In this document: one piece after another, positions 25,236-34,028 of the stretch
Numbering within the stretch: position 1 is the stretch's first letter
Layout of the letters: each line of letters starts with the position of its first letter
Origin: Bradyrhizobium huanghuaihaiense
Lineage (GTDB): Bacteria; Pseudomonadota; Alphaproteobacteria; Rhizobiales; Xanthobacteraceae
DNA: 64,000 bases
Direction of reading: 5' to 3'
Assembly: GCF_007830635.1 (NCBI RefSeq)
Contig: NZ_VLLA01000023.1
Span: forward strand, 1-64,000
Notes under the pieces: model-generated
Told to the model about the DNA's origin: nothing
The model's database searches: none
Seen by the model: the letters and a program-made list of their open reading frames with translations, nothing else
Made by a program: the position numbers and the translations under genes

Positions 25236-27299
25236 TTAGCGCCCCTCGCGCGCCCAGGTCGCCGCAAACGCGCCGAGCAGCAGCAAGAGACCGATCAGGC
25301 CGGCGAAGATCGGCAGCACGCCGACGCCCTTCACGACGCTGGCGTCGCGCATCCTGACGCCCATCCAGCCGTCGCCGGCGAAGACGCTCGCCGAGCGCGA
25401 CGGCACGATGCGCGGCAGCTCGACGCTGTTGCCGTCGACCACGCGCACGGCATTGCCGCCGGTCGCCTGCGTCAGCGGCCTCAATGTCTCGGTGGTGGAG
25501 GTGACCTCCGAAAACTCCTTCGGATTGGTCGGGCCGACATTGATCAAAGCCTTCAGCGTACCGTCGGTCGCCTGCCACAGGCCGAGCTCGTTCGCCGGCA
25601 GGCTGGCGCGCCACTCGCCGGGATCGCCGGCGCTCAGCGTCAGGTCCTGCGACACGCCCGACGGCGAGGTCACGCTGACAGGCTGGACGCTGTCTGCCAT
25701 GGTCTGGCGCACCACGACGAGATTTTTGCCCTGCACCTGGAGGCGCAACGCCTCCTCGTCGAGATCGGGCTGCTTCATCAGCCAGTGCGACATCCGCCTG
25801 AGCAGATCGAGATGCGGCCCACCGCCCTCATAGCCGCGCGCCCACAGCCAGATGTGGTCGGACAGCAGAAGCGCGACGCGCCCCTCGCCGAAGCGCGACA
25901 GGAACAGCAGCGGCTTGCCGTCGAGGCCCGTCATCACCGGCGGGTTGACGGAATTGCGGGTGTCGACGGTACGGAAGAAGCGGCTCCAGTGCGGCGGCTC
26001 GAAGGCCGAGCCCTCCAACCCGCGCGTAACCGGATGCCGTTTGCCGATGTCGGACAGATGCGCATAGAACGGTTTCTCGGTCACGCCGACCGGTTCGGCC
26101 GGCAGCACCGAATCCAGCGGCGTGCGCCAGATGCTGGTGTTGGAGGCATAGTCGGGCCCGGCCGAGACCAGCACCGCGCCGCCTGCGCGCACATAGCGCG
26201 CGATGTTGTCGAAATAGGCGATCGGCAGCACGCCCTGGCGGGCATAGCGGTCGAAGATGATCAGCTGGAATTCGTTGATCTTCTGCTGGAACAGCTCGCG
26301 GGTCGGAAACGCGATCAGCGACAATTCGTTGATCGGCGTGCCGTCCTGCTTCTCCGGCGGCCTTAGAATCGTGAAGTGCACGAGGTCGACGCTGGCGTCG
26401 GACTTCAGGAGGTTGCGCCAGGTGCGCTCGCCGGAATGCGGCTCGCCCGAGACCAGCAGCACGCGCAGCTTGTCGCGCACGCCGTCGATGGCGACAACGG
26501 CGCGGTTGTTCACCGGCGTCAACTCTCGCTCGAGCGGCGAGGCCTCGATCTCGACGATGTTCGGGCCGGCATGCTTGATGTCGACGTCGACGCTCGCGCT
26601 CTGGCCGCTCGAGAGCGTGCGCTCGTTGATGACCTCGCCGTCGCGGCGCACCGTGACCCTGGCGCGCTCGCCGGACACGCCCTGGTCGTCGAGCCGGTAG
26701 GTGATGGTCTGCATCTGGCCGACGATGCCGAAGCGCGGCGCCGCCGTGATCGCGATACGGCGGTCGCGCTCGTCCTTCTGTCCGGTGATCAGCGCGTGCA
26801 CCGGCGCCTGGAAGCCCAGCGCGGCGGCGTTCGCGGGAATGTCGTGGACGCGGCCGTCGGTGATCAGGAATGCGCCGGCGACGCGGTCGACCGGCACGTC
26901 CGACAGCGCCGAGGCGAGGGCGCCGAACAGCCTCGTGCCGTCGGTCTCGCCGTCCGCCTGTCCGGCCTCGACGACGCGGACATCCAGGCCCTTGATCTTC
27001 TTCAGGCCGTCGACCAGCGCTTCCTGCGCCTGGGTGGCCTCGCGATTGCGGTTGCCGAAATTCTGGCTCGGGCTCTTGTCGACAACGATGGCGGCGACCG
27101 AGGTGAGCGGATCGCGGTCCTCGCGGGTGAAGGAGGGATTGGCGAGCGCCAGCAGGAACAGCGCCAGCGCGGCCACGCGCACGGCCGCACCGCGCGCACG
27201 CGCCACCGCCAGCAGAAGTGCGATGACGACGATCGCAGCCAGCGCCAGCCAGAGGACGATCGAAGGAACAAGCGGCGTGAACGCTATGCCGTAATTCAT
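25236..27299 (-). CDS. Large membrane-anchored protein of the MoxR operon (glutamine-amidotransferase-like domain)
   Basis: The protein has 687 residues. Two N-terminal membrane segments (about 10-55) and one at the C-terminus (about 660-680) flank a big periplasmic region. The N-terminal part has a VWA-like Rossmann start (AAIVVDKSPSQNF) with a weakened metal site. The centre (about 300-470) resembles class I glutamine-amidotransferase-like domains (VRAGGAVLVSAGPDY) without a catalytic Cys-His pair that I can identify. It is last in a four-gene operon with moxR, DUF58 and DUF4159 genes, separated from the latter by repeat family E. Confidence 0.8.
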   Translation of the reverse strand: MNYGIAFTPLVPSIVLWLALAAIVVIALLLAVARARGAAVRVAALALFLLALANPSFTREDRDPLTSVAAIVVDKSPSQNFGNRNREATQAQEALVDGLKKIKGLDVRVVEAGQADGETDGTRLFGALASALSDVPVDRVAGAFLITDGRVHDIPANAAALGFQAPVHALITGQKDERDRRIAITAAPRFGIVGQMQTITYRLDDQGVSGERARVTVRRDGEVINERTLSSGQSASVDVDIKHAGPNIVEIEASPLERELTPVNNRAVVAIDGVRDKLRVLLVSGEPHSGERTWRNLLKSDASVDLVHFTILRPPEKQDGTPINELSLIAFPTRELFQQKINEFQLIIFDRYARQGVLPIAYFDNIARYVRAGGAVLVSAGPDYASNTSIWRTPLDSVLPAEPVGVTEKPFYAHLSDIGKRHPVTRGLEGSAFEPPHWSRFFRTVDTRNSVNPPVMTGLDGKPLLFLSRFGEGRVALLLSDHIWLWARGYEGGGPHLDLLRRMSHWLMKQPDLDEEALRLQVQGKNLVVVRQTMADSVQPVSVTSPSGVSQDLTLSAGDPGEWRASLPANELGLWQATDGTLKALINVGPTNPKEFSEVTSTTETLRPLTQATGGNAVRVVDGNSVELPRIVPSRSASVFAGDGWMGVRMRDASVVKGVGVLPIFAGLIGLLLLLGAFAATWAREGR

Positions 27300-27315
27300 C
27301 AGACTGACCTATCAA

Positions 27316-27418
27316 CGTCATTCCGGGGCGCCTCGAAGGGGCGAACCCGGAATCTCGAGATTCCCCGGTGCGCAGTGCGCACCTGTGGTCTGGTCCTTCG
27401 GACCATCCCGGAATGACG
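27316..27418. repeat. Intergenic palindromic repeat, family E (CGTCATTCCGGGGCG)
   Basis: Arms CGTCATTCCGGG and CCCGGAATGACG with an inner GGAATCTCGAGATTCC palindrome. A relative lies at 57534-57614. Both copies sit between two genes of one apparent operon. Confidence 0.83.
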
Positions 27419-27450
27419 AGGCGTATGGCTCAAGTTCGTCACGCGCATCT

Positions 27451-30264
27451 CTATTGCCCCAGCCGTTCGATCAGGGCCGGTGCGTGCACCTGGTCGGCCT
27501 TGTAGTTGCCGGTCAGCGTGTACATCACGATGTTGGCGCCGGCGCGGTAGGCGAATTCGCGCTGGCGGGGGTCGCCGCTGGTCACCGGCAGCATGTACTG
27601 GCCGTCGGGGCGCACGGCCCAGGCGCCGGCAAGATCGTTCGAGGTGATGATGATCGGCGAGACGCCGTCGCCGCCGCGCGCCGGGCGCTGCGCGCTGTCC
27701 TCGTCCTCGTCGCGCGGCAGGGTCTCGACCCAGGTCTGGCCAGTGTTGAAGCGGCCGGGGAAGTCGCGCAGCAAATAGAAGGTCTTGGTCAGCACGTGCT
27801 CGCGCGGCACCGGCTCGAGCTCGGGCACGTCGAGCGAGGACAGGATTTCGCGCAAGGCCCGCATGCCCGGCGTCTGCGAGGCGCCGTTGTCGCCCGGCGG
27901 CGCCTCATAGGCGTCGCGGGTGTCGAACAGCACGGTGCCGCCCTGCTTCATGTAGGCGTCGATCTTGTTGATGGCGTCCTGCGGCGGCTTGGGCGCGCCG
28001 GGCACGATCGGCCAGTAGATCAGCGGGAAGAAGGCGAGCTCGTCGCGCGCCGGATCGATGCCGACGGGATCGCCGGCCTCCAGCGCCGTGCGCTGCGCCA
28101 GGAACAGCGTCAGTCCGGTGAGGCCGGCCTTGACGATGGAATCGACGTCGGCATTGCCGGTGACGACATAGGCGAGGCGGGTCTGCGACACCGCCTTCAT
28201 CGCGAACTCGTCGGACGCGCTGTCGGCGCGCGACGGCGTGGGCGACAATGCGACGGCGCCCGCAAGGACGAGTCCGAGGACGATCATCGCCGGCGCGGCG
28301 CGGCGGCGCAGCAGCGCGGCGAGGCCGCCGCCGAGCAGCGCGACGATGATGGCGTCGATCAGGAACAGCCCGAGCGCGGTGGACAGCAGCCAGCCGCGCA
28401 AATCGCGCGGCTCGGCATTGGTGTAGGTGGCGTGCCGGGCGCGCAGGCTCGCGGTGCTCAGGGCTGCGATGCGGTCGGCGCTGGCAAGCGTGTTCACGGC
28501 GAGCGGTCCTTCTGCAGGACCATAGAAGCCCGGCGGATGATCTGATGTGGCGCGGTCGCGGTAATCCGCGGGCAGCGGCTTTGCTGTGGCCGGCGGCGGG
28601 CCGAAGGCGCCAAAACCGTCGAGGATGTGCAGCGGCGCCACCGTTTCAGTGGTCGCCTCGCTGGCAACGCCGGGGCCGGGCTTGGTGGTGTAGCCGGACA
28701 TGTCGACGACCCGCCGCAGCATCTCGACGAAGATGCCCGACATCGGCAGATCCGACCAGCGCATGTCGGCGCTGACATGGAACAGGCTGACGATGCCCTT
28801 GCCGCGATGCTCGCCGGTGACGAGCGGCGTGCCGTCTTCGAGCGAGGCCCAGCTCTTGGTGGCGAGCACGGCGTCGGGTTCGGCCAGCACCTGGCGGCTC
28901 ACGGTGACGTCCTTGGGGACCACGACGCCGGCGAACGGGCCGTCGGCGGCGAACGAGGCGAGATGCTGCGGCTTCTCCCAGGTCAGGCTGCCGCCGAGTG
29001 TGCGGCCGCCCTTGCGCAGCTTCACGGGCACGAGATCGTCCTCGGCCTGCGCCAGGCGGGGCCCTGCGAACCGCACCAGCACGCCGCCCTGGTCGATCCA
29101 GGCATTGAGACGCTCGCGGATTTCAGGGGCGATGGTGCCGACATCGGCGAGGATGATCATCGGCAGCTTCTGGTCCAGGAACTGCGTGATACCCTGCTGC
29201 GGCGAGCCCTTGTCGGCGAGCCGCACGTCGGCGAACGGCGCCAGCGCGCGGGTGAGGTAGAAGGTCGGCGCCAGCAGCGGCTGCGCGGTCTCGCTGGTCG
29301 CCCCCGAGACGATGCCGATGGCGCGGCGGCGCCAGCGCTTGTCGAGCAGCTGCACCGCACCGGCGGAGCGCTCGCCCGAGATCTCGAGCCGGGTGATGTC
29401 GTTGCGCAGCTCGACCGGCAGGTCGAACGCGGCGTCGGTTTCCTTGTCCTGCGGGCCGAACGAGAAGCGCGCCTCGCCGATCGGCGAGGCCTTCTGGTCC
29501 AGCGCGCGCACGGTGCCGGCCGCAATGCCGCTGTCGGTGCGCAGCACCTTCACCGTCATCTTCGCCGCGGCGTTCTCGGCCGCGACCAGTGCGAGCGGCG
29601 AGGAGGTGCCGCCTTCGAAGATGGTCAGGCTGCGATCCCCTAAGGTCTTGCCGAGGCCGGCCACGAACTCCTCGCCGCGGCCGGTGTCGACGCCGTCGGA
29701 CAGCCAGGCGATCTCGCAATCGCCGGTCGCTTTCAGGAAACGATCGACCGCAGTGAGCGTGTCGACGCGGTCGATCGAGTAGGGCTTTGGCGCGAGCTGG
29801 CGCAGCGCGACGCGCGCGGCACCCGCCGGCATCAGGGTGATGTCGCGGTTCGGCTCGGACAGCGGCACCAGCGCGATGGCGCGGCGGTCGTTGTCGGCAT
29901 TGGCGATCAGCTCGTCGGCGGCTCTGATCCTGATGTCCCAGTTCGACGCCGCGCTCCAGCCGTCGTCGAGCATGATCATCAGCGGCGCCTTGCTATTGGC
30001 GGCACCGACCTGCGGATTCCAGATCGGCCCGGCGGCGGCGAAAATGACGAGGGCCGCAGCCAAAAGGCGCAGCGCCGTCAGCCACCACGGCGTCCGCGAC
30101 GGGGTCTCCTCGCGCGGTGCGATATCGAACAGCAGGCGCGTCGGCGGAAACTCGATGCGGCGCGGCCGCGGCGGCATCACGCGCAAGAGCCACCACAGTA
30201 CCGGCAGGCTGACGAGGCCGATCAGGAGCAGCGGTTCGGTGAAGGCGAGCGGCAATCCCATCAT
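27451..30264 (-). CDS. DUF4159 protein with N-terminal BatA-like membrane domain
   Basis: The protein has 937 residues. The first 95 residues carry BatA-type membrane helices (LPVLWWLLRVMPPRPRRIEFPP, then a second helix). A VWA-like domain follows (MIMLDDGWSAASNWD) with an incomplete MIDAS. Further segments lie near 620-680. The last ~220 residues are the DUF4159 domain (LAFFPLIYWPIVPG, KQGGTVLFDTRD). Such proteins partner MoxR ATPases in envelope maturation or stress systems. The start overlaps the DUF58 stop (ATGA). Confidence 0.85.
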   Translation of the reverse strand: MMGLPLAFTEPLLLIGLVSLPVLWWLLRVMPPRPRRIEFPPTRLLFDIAPREETPSRTPWWLTALRLLAAALVIFAAAGPIWNPQVGAANSKAPLMIMLDDGWSAASNWDIRIRAADELIANADNDRRAIALVPLSEPNRDITLMPAGAARVALRQLAPKPYSIDRVDTLTAVDRFLKATGDCEIAWLSDGVDTGRGEEFVAGLGKTLGDRSLTIFEGGTSSPLALVAAENAAAKMTVKVLRTDSGIAAGTVRALDQKASPIGEARFSFGPQDKETDAAFDLPVELRNDITRLEISGERSAGAVQLLDKRWRRRAIGIVSGATSETAQPLLAPTFYLTRALAPFADVRLADKGSPQQGITQFLDQKLPMIILADVGTIAPEIRERLNAWIDQGGVLVRFAGPRLAQAEDDLVPVKLRKGGRTLGGSLTWEKPQHLASFAADGPFAGVVVPKDVTVSRQVLAEPDAVLATKSWASLEDGTPLVTGEHRGKGIVSLFHVSADMRWSDLPMSGIFVEMLRRVVDMSGYTTKPGPGVASEATTETVAPLHILDGFGAFGPPPATAKPLPADYRDRATSDHPPGFYGPAEGPLAVNTLASADRIAALSTASLRARHATYTNAEPRDLRGWLLSTALGLFLIDAIIVALLGGGLAALLRRRAAPAMIVLGLVLAGAVALSPTPSRADSASDEFAMKAVSQTRLAYVVTGNADVDSIVKAGLTGLTLFLAQRTALEAGDPVGIDPARDELAFFPLIYWPIVPGAPKPPQDAINKIDAYMKQGGTVLFDTRDAYEAPPGDNGASQTPGMRALREILSSLDVPELEPVPREHVLTKTFYLLRDFPGRFNTGQTWVETLPRDEDEDSAQRPARGGDGVSPIIITSNDLAGAWAVRPDGQYMLPVTSGDPRQREFAYRAGANIVMYTLTGNYKADQVHAPALIERLGQ

Positions 30265-31205
30265 GCGGCCGGCCCCACCTTGATGGTCGTGGTGCGCGCG
30301 CCAGATTTGCTCACCTGCATGCCGGCGTGCAGATACAGCAGCAGCTCGGCGGCGGAGCGGTCGGTCGCATGGGTCGTGAACAGCCAGTCGAGCCTCGAGG
30401 TCTCGGCGCGGATCTGGTCGCGATGCAGCGCAAGGCGCGCGGTGTAGTCCTGCGCCCAGCTCTCGGCGCGGCCGGCGGTGATCACGCCAAAGCCCTCGGG
30501 CTCGACGAACTCGATGCGGCCGGAATAGGGGAACGATTCCTCGGCGGGATCGACGACCTGCACCATCGTGCCGTGCGCGCCGGAGCCGGACAGCCCGGCG
30601 AGCGTCGCACCGATCTCGGAGATCGGCGACCAGAAATCCGACAGCACGATGATCTCGGCCAGCGCCGACGGAACGAAGGAGGGCGGCAGGCTGAGGCGGT
30701 CGGCGTCGTCATGCAGCATCGCCTGCGCCATCTTGTCGATGACGCTGCGGCTCGCGGTCGGCGCCATCAGCCCGGGAATGCCGACGCGTTCGCCGCCCGA
30801 CACCAGCAGCTCGGCCAGCGCGAAGGCGACGATCAGCGTGCGCTCGAGCTTCGACTCGCGCGCCGCCTTCGAGGCGAACGCCATCGAGGGCGAGCGGTCG
30901 GGCCAGATCCAGACCGTGTGCGATGCCTCCCATTCGAGCTCGCGGACATAGAGATGGTCGTCGCGCGCCGAGCGGCGCCAATCGACGTTCTGCGCCGGCT
31001 CGCCGGAGACGAAGCGGCGGTATTGCCAGAAATTCTCGCCGGAGCCCGCGCGGCGCCGGCCGTGCAGGCCGTGGATGACGTTGGCGGCAACGCGGCGGGC
31101 TTCGAGGACAAGGCGCGGCAGCGAAGCGGCGAGCGTACGGCTTTCGCCATCGGCACGTCGGATCGCGATGATCTCCTTCGCTGTGTGCCCGGTCTCTGCG
31201 GCCAT
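30261..31205 (-). CDS. DUF58 domain-containing protein (VWA-like, MoxR operon)
   Basis: The protein has 314 residues from ATG 31203-31205, overlapping the moxR stop as TGATG. It holds the DUF58 signature: GRRRAGSGENFWQYRRFVSGEPAQNVDWRR-like core and VRELEWEASHTVWIWPD, then a Ser-Met-containing SPSMAF where VWA MIDAS residues sit. No signal peptide is present, so it is cytoplasmic. It probably delivers MoxR activity to the membrane partners encoded downstream. The substrate of the system is unknown. Confidence 0.9.
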   Translation of the reverse strand: MAAETGHTAKEIIAIRRADGESRTLAASLPRLVLEARRVAANVIHGLHGRRRAGSGENFWQYRRFVSGEPAQNVDWRRSARDDHLYVRELEWEASHTVWIWPDRSPSMAFASKAARESKLERTLIVAFALAELLVSGGERVGIPGLMAPTASRSVIDKMAQAMLHDDADRLSLPPSFVPSALAEIIVLSDFWSPISEIGATLAGLSGSGAHGTMVQVVDPAEESFPYSGRIEFVEPEGFGVITAGRAESWAQDYTARLALHRDQIRAETSRLDWLFTTHATDRSAAELLLYLHAGMQVSKSGARTTTIKVGPAA

Positions 31206-32203
31206 CAACCGATCCGTGTCTTCAATTGCCGGATCACGTCCGGAATCGTGCGGCCTTCGGCGCGCGCCTGGAATGTCAGCGCCATGCGGTGCTTCAAGAT
31301 GGGCTCGGCGAGGTCGAGCACGTCGTCGATCGAGGGCGCGAGGCGTCCGTCGATCAGCGCGCGGGCGCGCACGGCGAGCATCAGGGATTGGCTGGCGCGC
31401 GGGCCGGGGCCCCAGGCGATGAACTTGCCGGCTTCGCCGCTCTCCTCGCCCGGACGGGCCGAGCGCACCAGCGACAGGATCGCCTCCACCACGGAATCGC
31501 CGACCGGCAGGCGGCGGACCAGCCGCTGCGCGGTGATCAGCGCATCCGCGGTCATCGAGCCCTTCGCCAGCGTCTCCTCGGCGCCCGTGGTCTCGAACAG
31601 GATGCGGCGCTCGGCCTCGCGGTCGGGATAGTCGACGTCGATCTCCATCAGGAAGCGGTCGAGCTGCGCTTCCGGCAGCGGATAGGTGCCCTCCTGCTCC
31701 AGCGGGTTTTGCGTCGCGAGCACGTGGAAGGGTTTCGGCAGATCGTGACGCGCGCCGGCGACCGTGATGTGCTGCTCCTGCATCGCCTGCAACAGCGCCG
31801 ACTGCGTGCGCGGGCTGGCGCGGTTGATCTCGTCCGCCATCAGGAGCTGCGCGAACACGGGACCGGCAATGAAGCGGAACGCGCGCCTGCCGGCGGTGCT
31901 CTCGTCCAGCACCTCGGCGCCGAGGATGTCCGATGGCATCAGGTCGGGCGTGAACTGGATGCGCTTGGCGTCGAGACCGAGCGTGACGCCGAGCGTCTCG
32001 ACCAGCTTGGTCTTGGCAAGGCCGGGCACACCGATCAGCAGCGCATGGCCGCCGGAGAGGATCGTGACCAGCGTGTTCTCGATGACGCGGTCCTGGCCGA
32101 AGATGACGGAGCCGATTGCCTCCTTCGCCGCGCGTATCTGGGCCGACACCTGCTCGGCCGAACGGACGATCCCATCCTCGAGTTTCTCGACACTCTCCGC
32201 CAT
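31205..32203 (-). CDS. MoxR-family AAA+ ATPase
   Basis: The protein has 332 residues. It has Walker A GVPGLAKTKL near residue 60, Walker B LLMADEINR near 125, sensor 1 HVLATQNP near 165 and the AAA lid. MoxR proteins act as chaperone-like ATPases that insert metal cofactors or activate VWA proteins. It is the first gene of the four-gene operon, with a GGAG ribosome site. The next gene starts on its stop codon. Confidence 0.93.
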   Translation of the reverse strand: MAESVEKLEDGIVRSAEQVSAQIRAAKEAIGSVIFGQDRVIENTLVTILSGGHALLIGVPGLAKTKLVETLGVTLGLDAKRIQFTPDLMPSDILGAEVLDESTAGRRAFRFIAGPVFAQLLMADEINRASPRTQSALLQAMQEQHITVAGARHDLPKPFHVLATQNPLEQEGTYPLPEAQLDRFLMEIDVDYPDREAERRILFETTGAEETLAKGSMTADALITAQRLVRRLPVGDSVVEAILSLVRSARPGEESGEAGKFIAWGPGPRASQSLMLAVRARALIDGRLAPSIDDVLDLAEPILKHRMALTFQARAEGRTIPDVIRQLKTRIG

Positions 32204-32466
32204 TTCGCTCGCTCCTTCAGCCTGCCATGCGGCTTGCTTGCGCGGTCACTTCCTGCGTCGTCGCGCCGTCACATGGGCCCTATGCTAGACTTGCAGGAAG
32301 GCCATGTATTCGTTGAATTAACCTATCCCCACCTTATCGGCTTAAGGGTATGTAGGGCATCACGAAGTGGCGACCTCCACACCGGACTAATCCGGGGTGG
32401 AACCGAGCACCAATCTGCAACGTAGACCTGCACCAATCGTGCCAGATGACAAAGTCAGGGCAAACC

Positions 32467-33078
32467 ATGGCGAACCAAGGGCAGAGCGCCGATCGCGGTC
32501 TTGAGGGGCTGACTGCCGCCGCCAAAAGTGCTGCCAATGCCGAAGGCGCCAAAAAGGGCCTGCCTCCGGTGCATCTGTGGAATCCGCCGTTTTGCGGCGA
32601 TCTCGACATTCGAATCGCCTCGGATGGTACATGGTTCTACATGGGGACGCCAATCGGGCGTCACGCCCTCGTGCGCCTGTTCTCGACCATCCTGAAGCGC
32701 GAGGACGACAAGCACTTCCTCGTGACGCCGGTGGAGAAGGTCGGCATCCGCGTCGACGATGCGCCGTTCATGGCGGTCGAAATGCAGAAAGACGGCGAGG
32801 ACAACCATCGCGTGCTGAGCTTCCGCACCAATGTCGACGACTGGGTGACATGCGATGCCGCGCACCGGCTGCGCTTCGAGCAGGCGGCGGACGGCGGGCT
32901 GACGCCTTACCTGCATGTCCGCGCCGATCTCTGGGCCAAGGTGACCCGTGCGCTCTACTACGATCTGGTTGACATGGGCGAGGAGCGGATGGTCGATGGC
33001 CAGCCGATGTTCGGCGTCGAGTCGGCCGGCGAATTCTTCGCCATGGCCGACGCGGAGCAGGTGAGGGCCGCGCTTTGA
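32467..33078 (+). CDS. DUF1285 domain-containing protein
   Basis: About 203 residues from ATG 32467, which has AGGG about six bases upstream; an ATG at 32446 is possible. The family pattern is present: PPVHLWNPPFCGDLDIRIASDGTWFYMGTPIGR, then LVRLFSTILKRED, and a late DLWAKVTRALYYDLVDMG. The fold is two small beta domains and the protein is cytoplasmic. The family is of unknown function. It leads a run of five overlapping genes. Confidence 0.88.
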   Translation: MANQGQSADRGLEGLTAAAKSAANAEGAKKGLPPVHLWNPPFCGDLDIRIASDGTWFYMGTPIGRHALVRLFSTILKREDDKHFLVTPVEKVGIRVDDAPFMAVEMQKDGEDNHRVLSFRTNVDDWVTCDAAHRLRFEQAADGGLTPYLHVRADLWAKVTRALYYDLVDMGEERMVDGQPMFGVESAGEFFAMADAEQVRAAL

Positions 33079-33758
33079 ACAAGCCTATCCCCGATAGCAA
33101 GCCTGAGCGCGAACCTGTCGCGCTGGGAGCTACGGATTTCTTCGCCCGCTCGCGGGCGCGGCTCGGCTTCGACGTGCCGGCCGGCCTCTACGATCCCAAC
33201 ATCATTCCGGCCTCGGGCGATCCCGGCACCGACAAGATGCTGGAGATCATCGCGCGCGAGCAGCCGGTGCGGCCGGCAGCGGTGCTGATCGCCGTGGTCG
33301 ACCATCCCGAGCCGACCATCCTCTTGACGCAGCGCTCGGCCCATCTCAACGACCACGCCGGCCAGATCGCCTTTCCCGGCGGCAAGATCGATGCGACGGA
33401 CGCGTCCCCGCTCGATGCCGCGCTGCGCGAGGCCGAGGAGGAGGTCGGCCTGTCCAGAGACTTCGTCGAGCCGATCGGCTATCTCGATCTCTACGGCACA
33501 GGTTTCGGCTTCCGCATCCTGCCGACGGTCGCAAGGGTCAGGCCGGGCTTTGCGCTCACCATCAACCATTCCGAGGTTGATGATGCGTTCGAGGTGCCGC
33601 TATCCTTCCTGATGAACCCGGTGAACCACCAGCTGCACAGCAAGGAATTCCGCGGCATGGAGCGCTTCTATTACGCGATGCCGTTCGCGGAGCGCTACAT
33701 CTGGGGTGCGACGGCTGGAATGCTGCGTGTGCTGTATGAGCGGATCTACTCGTCATGA
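33075..33758 (+). CDS. CoA pyrophosphatase, Nudix hydrolase (NudL/YeaB-like)
   Basis: The protein has 227 residues. The UPF0035-type motif LTQRSAHLNDHAGQIAFPGG precedes the Nudix box GKIDATDASPLDAALREAEEEVGL. That combination marks enzymes that hydrolyse CoA and acyl-CoA to phosphopantetheine and 3',5'-ADP. The start is TTG 33075, overlapping the previous TGA (TTGA). A later in-frame ATG would cut the N-terminus. The next gene starts at its stop codon. Confidence 0.9.
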   Translation: MNKPIPDSKPEREPVALGATDFFARSRARLGFDVPAGLYDPNIIPASGDPGTDKMLEIIAREQPVRPAAVLIAVVDHPEPTILLTQRSAHLNDHAGQIAFPGGKIDATDASPLDAALREAEEEVGLSRDFVEPIGYLDLYGTGFGFRILPTVARVRPGFALTINHSEVDDAFEVPLSFLMNPVNHQLHSKEFRGMERFYYAMPFAERYIWGATAGMLRVLYERIYSS

Positions 33759-34018
33759 TCCGGACGGTCCTGACCGAGATCGGAATTTTCCTCATCCCTT
33801 TTGCCGTCTATGCGTTGTTCCTGGCCGCCACCCGCTCCGGGCTGTTCGCGCGATCGTCCTGGCCGGTCACGATCGTCTCCCGCCTCGCCCTGGTCGCGCT
33901 CGCGCTGGTGATCGCGGGCCTGATTGGTCTCGCACAATTCTCCGGCGGCGGACCGGATTCGACCTACGTTCCCGCCCATATCGAGGACGGCAAGTTCGTG
34001 CCGGGCACGGAAAGATAG
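33755..34018 (+). CDS. DUF6111 family small membrane protein
   Basis: The protein has 87 residues with two membrane segments: IGIFLIPFAVYALFLAA (9-25) and VSRLALVALALVIAGLIGLA (41-60). A short polar tail ends in GPDSTYVPAHIEDGKFVPG, the family's conserved end. It overlaps the CoA pyrophosphatase gene by 4 bases (ATGA), and the CCA-adding gene begins 10 bases downstream. Its function is unknown. Confidence 0.85.
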   Translation: MIRTVLTEIGIFLIPFAVYALFLAATRSGLFARSSWPVTIVSRLALVALALVIAGLIGLAQFSGGGPDSTYVPAHIEDGKFVPGTER

Positions 34019-34028
34019 GGGCGGGACG

